Below are positions 59,279 to 59,928 of a DNA stretch of 59,928 nucleotides, piece after piece. The position numbers were made by a program, and so were the translations under genes. Positions within the stretch are counted from its first letter, which is position 1, and each line of letters opens with the position of its first letter. The DNA comes from an uncultured Dorea sp. Lineage in GTDB: Bacteria > Bacillota > Clostridia > Lachnospirales > Lachnospiraceae. The DNA is taken from positions 1-59,928 of the forward strand of contig NZ_CAKRAH010000015.1 of assembly GCF_934294775.1 (NCBI RefSeq). Direction: 5' to 3'. Under the pieces are notes generated by a model. That model did not search any database. It was not told the origin of the DNA and saw only the letters and a program-made list of their open reading frames with translations.

Positions 59279-59812
59279 ATGAAATTAATGATTGCATCCG
59301 ATATTCACGGTTCTGCTTATTACTGCCGTAAAATGCTCGACGCTTATAAGCGTGAAGGAGCTGACCGTCTGCTTCTCCTTGGAGACATTCTTTACCATGG
59401 TCCACGCAATGACCTTCCAAAGGATTATGCTCCAAAGGAAGTCATCGCTATGCTGAATCCTATGAAGGAAGAACTTCTCTGTGTCCGTGGTAACTGCGAT
59501 ACAGAAGTGGACCAGATGGTTCTCGAATTCCCGATTCTTGCTGACTACTGCTTCCTTGAAATCGACGAACGCACCATCTTCGCTTCCCACGGCCACCATC
59601 ACAATCCGAAGAATCCGCCAATGCTCAAAAAAGGCGACATTCTTCTGAATGGACATACGCATATTCCGGCAAATGAGGATATGGGAGACTTTATCTATAT
59701 GAATCCGGGATCTGTGTCTATTCCTAAGGAAGGATCTGCACATGGATATATGATTTTGGAAAATGGGGAGTTTGTCTGGAAGGATCTTGAAGGAAATGTA
59801 GTTGCTGTTTAA
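59279..59812 (+). CDS. yfcE: YfcE/MJ0936-type metallophosphodiesterase
   Basis: 177 residues from the ATG 9 bp after GTGAGG; a GTG five codons earlier is that same site. Metallophosphatase motifs are complete: SDIHG (7-11), LLGDILYHG, RGNCDTE, HGHHH and GHTHIP. It hydrolyses phosphodiesters with Mn or similar; the biological substrate is uncertain. It is the only gene on plus at this end, divergent from pepT. Confidence 0.92.
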   Translation: MKLMIASDIHGSAYYCRKMLDAYKREGADRLLLLGDILYHGPRNDLPKDYAPKEVIAMLNPMKEELLCVRGNCDTEVDQMVLEFPILADYCFLEIDERTIFASHGHHHNPKNPPMLKKGDILLNGHTHIPANEDMGDFIYMNPGSVSIPKEGSAHGYMILENGEFVWKDLEGNVVAV

Positions 59813-59928
59813 TACACTGTTTCATTGTGGCATCCCGGTCCATGAGAAAGTGCTGGTATCCTATTTGCTGCTAGATGTCACGATGCAGAAGTTCTAAGGC
59901 AGTCCGACTTTCCTAAGGACGAAAGGGA
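59813..59928 (+). other. Non-coding structured-looking sequence at window edge
   Basis: 116 bp after the phosphodiesterase stop, G/C-richer than other gaps here and without an open frame or terminator. It has GTGCTGG (about 59851) and CCTAAGGACGAAAGGGA at the end. That pattern recalls domain I of group II introns, but the element, if real, is cut by the edge, so no call is made. Confidence 0.3.

Overview
The window looks like chromosome from a low-to-moderate GC gut Clostridium, most likely a Lachnospiraceae member of the Dorea/Mediterraneibacter/Coprococcus type. The evidence is an LL-diaminopimelate aminotransferase (dapL) lysine route, an ANTAR regulator next to type I glutamine synthetase, flavodiiron protein, strong AGGAGG ribosome sites, MerR/MATE and YitT genes, and abundant intrinsic terminators. 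This is inference from gene content; no database search was possible. There is no prophage, transposase or CRISPR array.

Layout. 1-464: two tandem tRNA-Gln(CUG) genes, each with its own promoter. 465-2787: MATE exporter and divergent MerR regulator with a 19-bp-spacer operator promoter. 2841-8205: dapL, dapF, ANTAR regulator, glnA, flavodiiron protein. 8526-10327: orphan KdpD/KdpE-like pair without kdp genes. 10648-16064: glycogen phosphorylase, AraC regulator, Na/Pi symporter. 16356-17777: DUF512 radical SAM protein. 17931-19148: CDF metal exporter under a NiCo (czcD) riboswitch with an overlapping terminator. 19219-19548: a compact type I toxin-antitoxin locus with a 30-residue toxin, too short for ordinary ORF calling. 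19654-19848: a structured candidate small RNA. 19975-22894: lipoprotein, tandem PII-like protein and DUF1538 membrane protein.

23076-28608 is a membrane module of TPM, zinc-ribbon, DUF3592-like and SPFH/zinc-ribbon proteins plus a degenerate receiver. It resembles Bacillus ydjGHI but has no PspA. 28797-32018 is a three-gene split histidine-kinase system. 32125-41984 is a long minus-strand block: pstSCAB-phoU-phoB-phoR followed by a csbB/yfhO-like glycosylation pair. Its PstS has its two halves in circularly permuted order. 42321-48749 holds an rRNA-type methyltransferase, HAD phosphatase with a small coupled ORF, LysR regulator divergent from an aminotransferase, and two YitT proteins. 48906-59001 is a peptide and amino-acid use region: POT transporter, two M18 aminopeptidases, PepT, LysR and GntR regulators, with two transporters (POT and APC) broken by deletions. 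59279-59812 is a YfcE-type phosphodiesterase, and the window ends in structured-looking non-coding sequence.

How the parts connect: phosphate uptake (Pst, Na/Pi symporter, candidate PhoP boxes), envelope stress (SPFH module, csbB/yfhO, split kinase) and peptide catabolism are the main themes. The most noteworthy items are the permuted PstS, the type I toxin locus with a four-arm ribosome-site switch, the unassigned small RNA, the SPFH/zinc-ribbon module beside a split kinase, and the two deletion-inactivated transporters.
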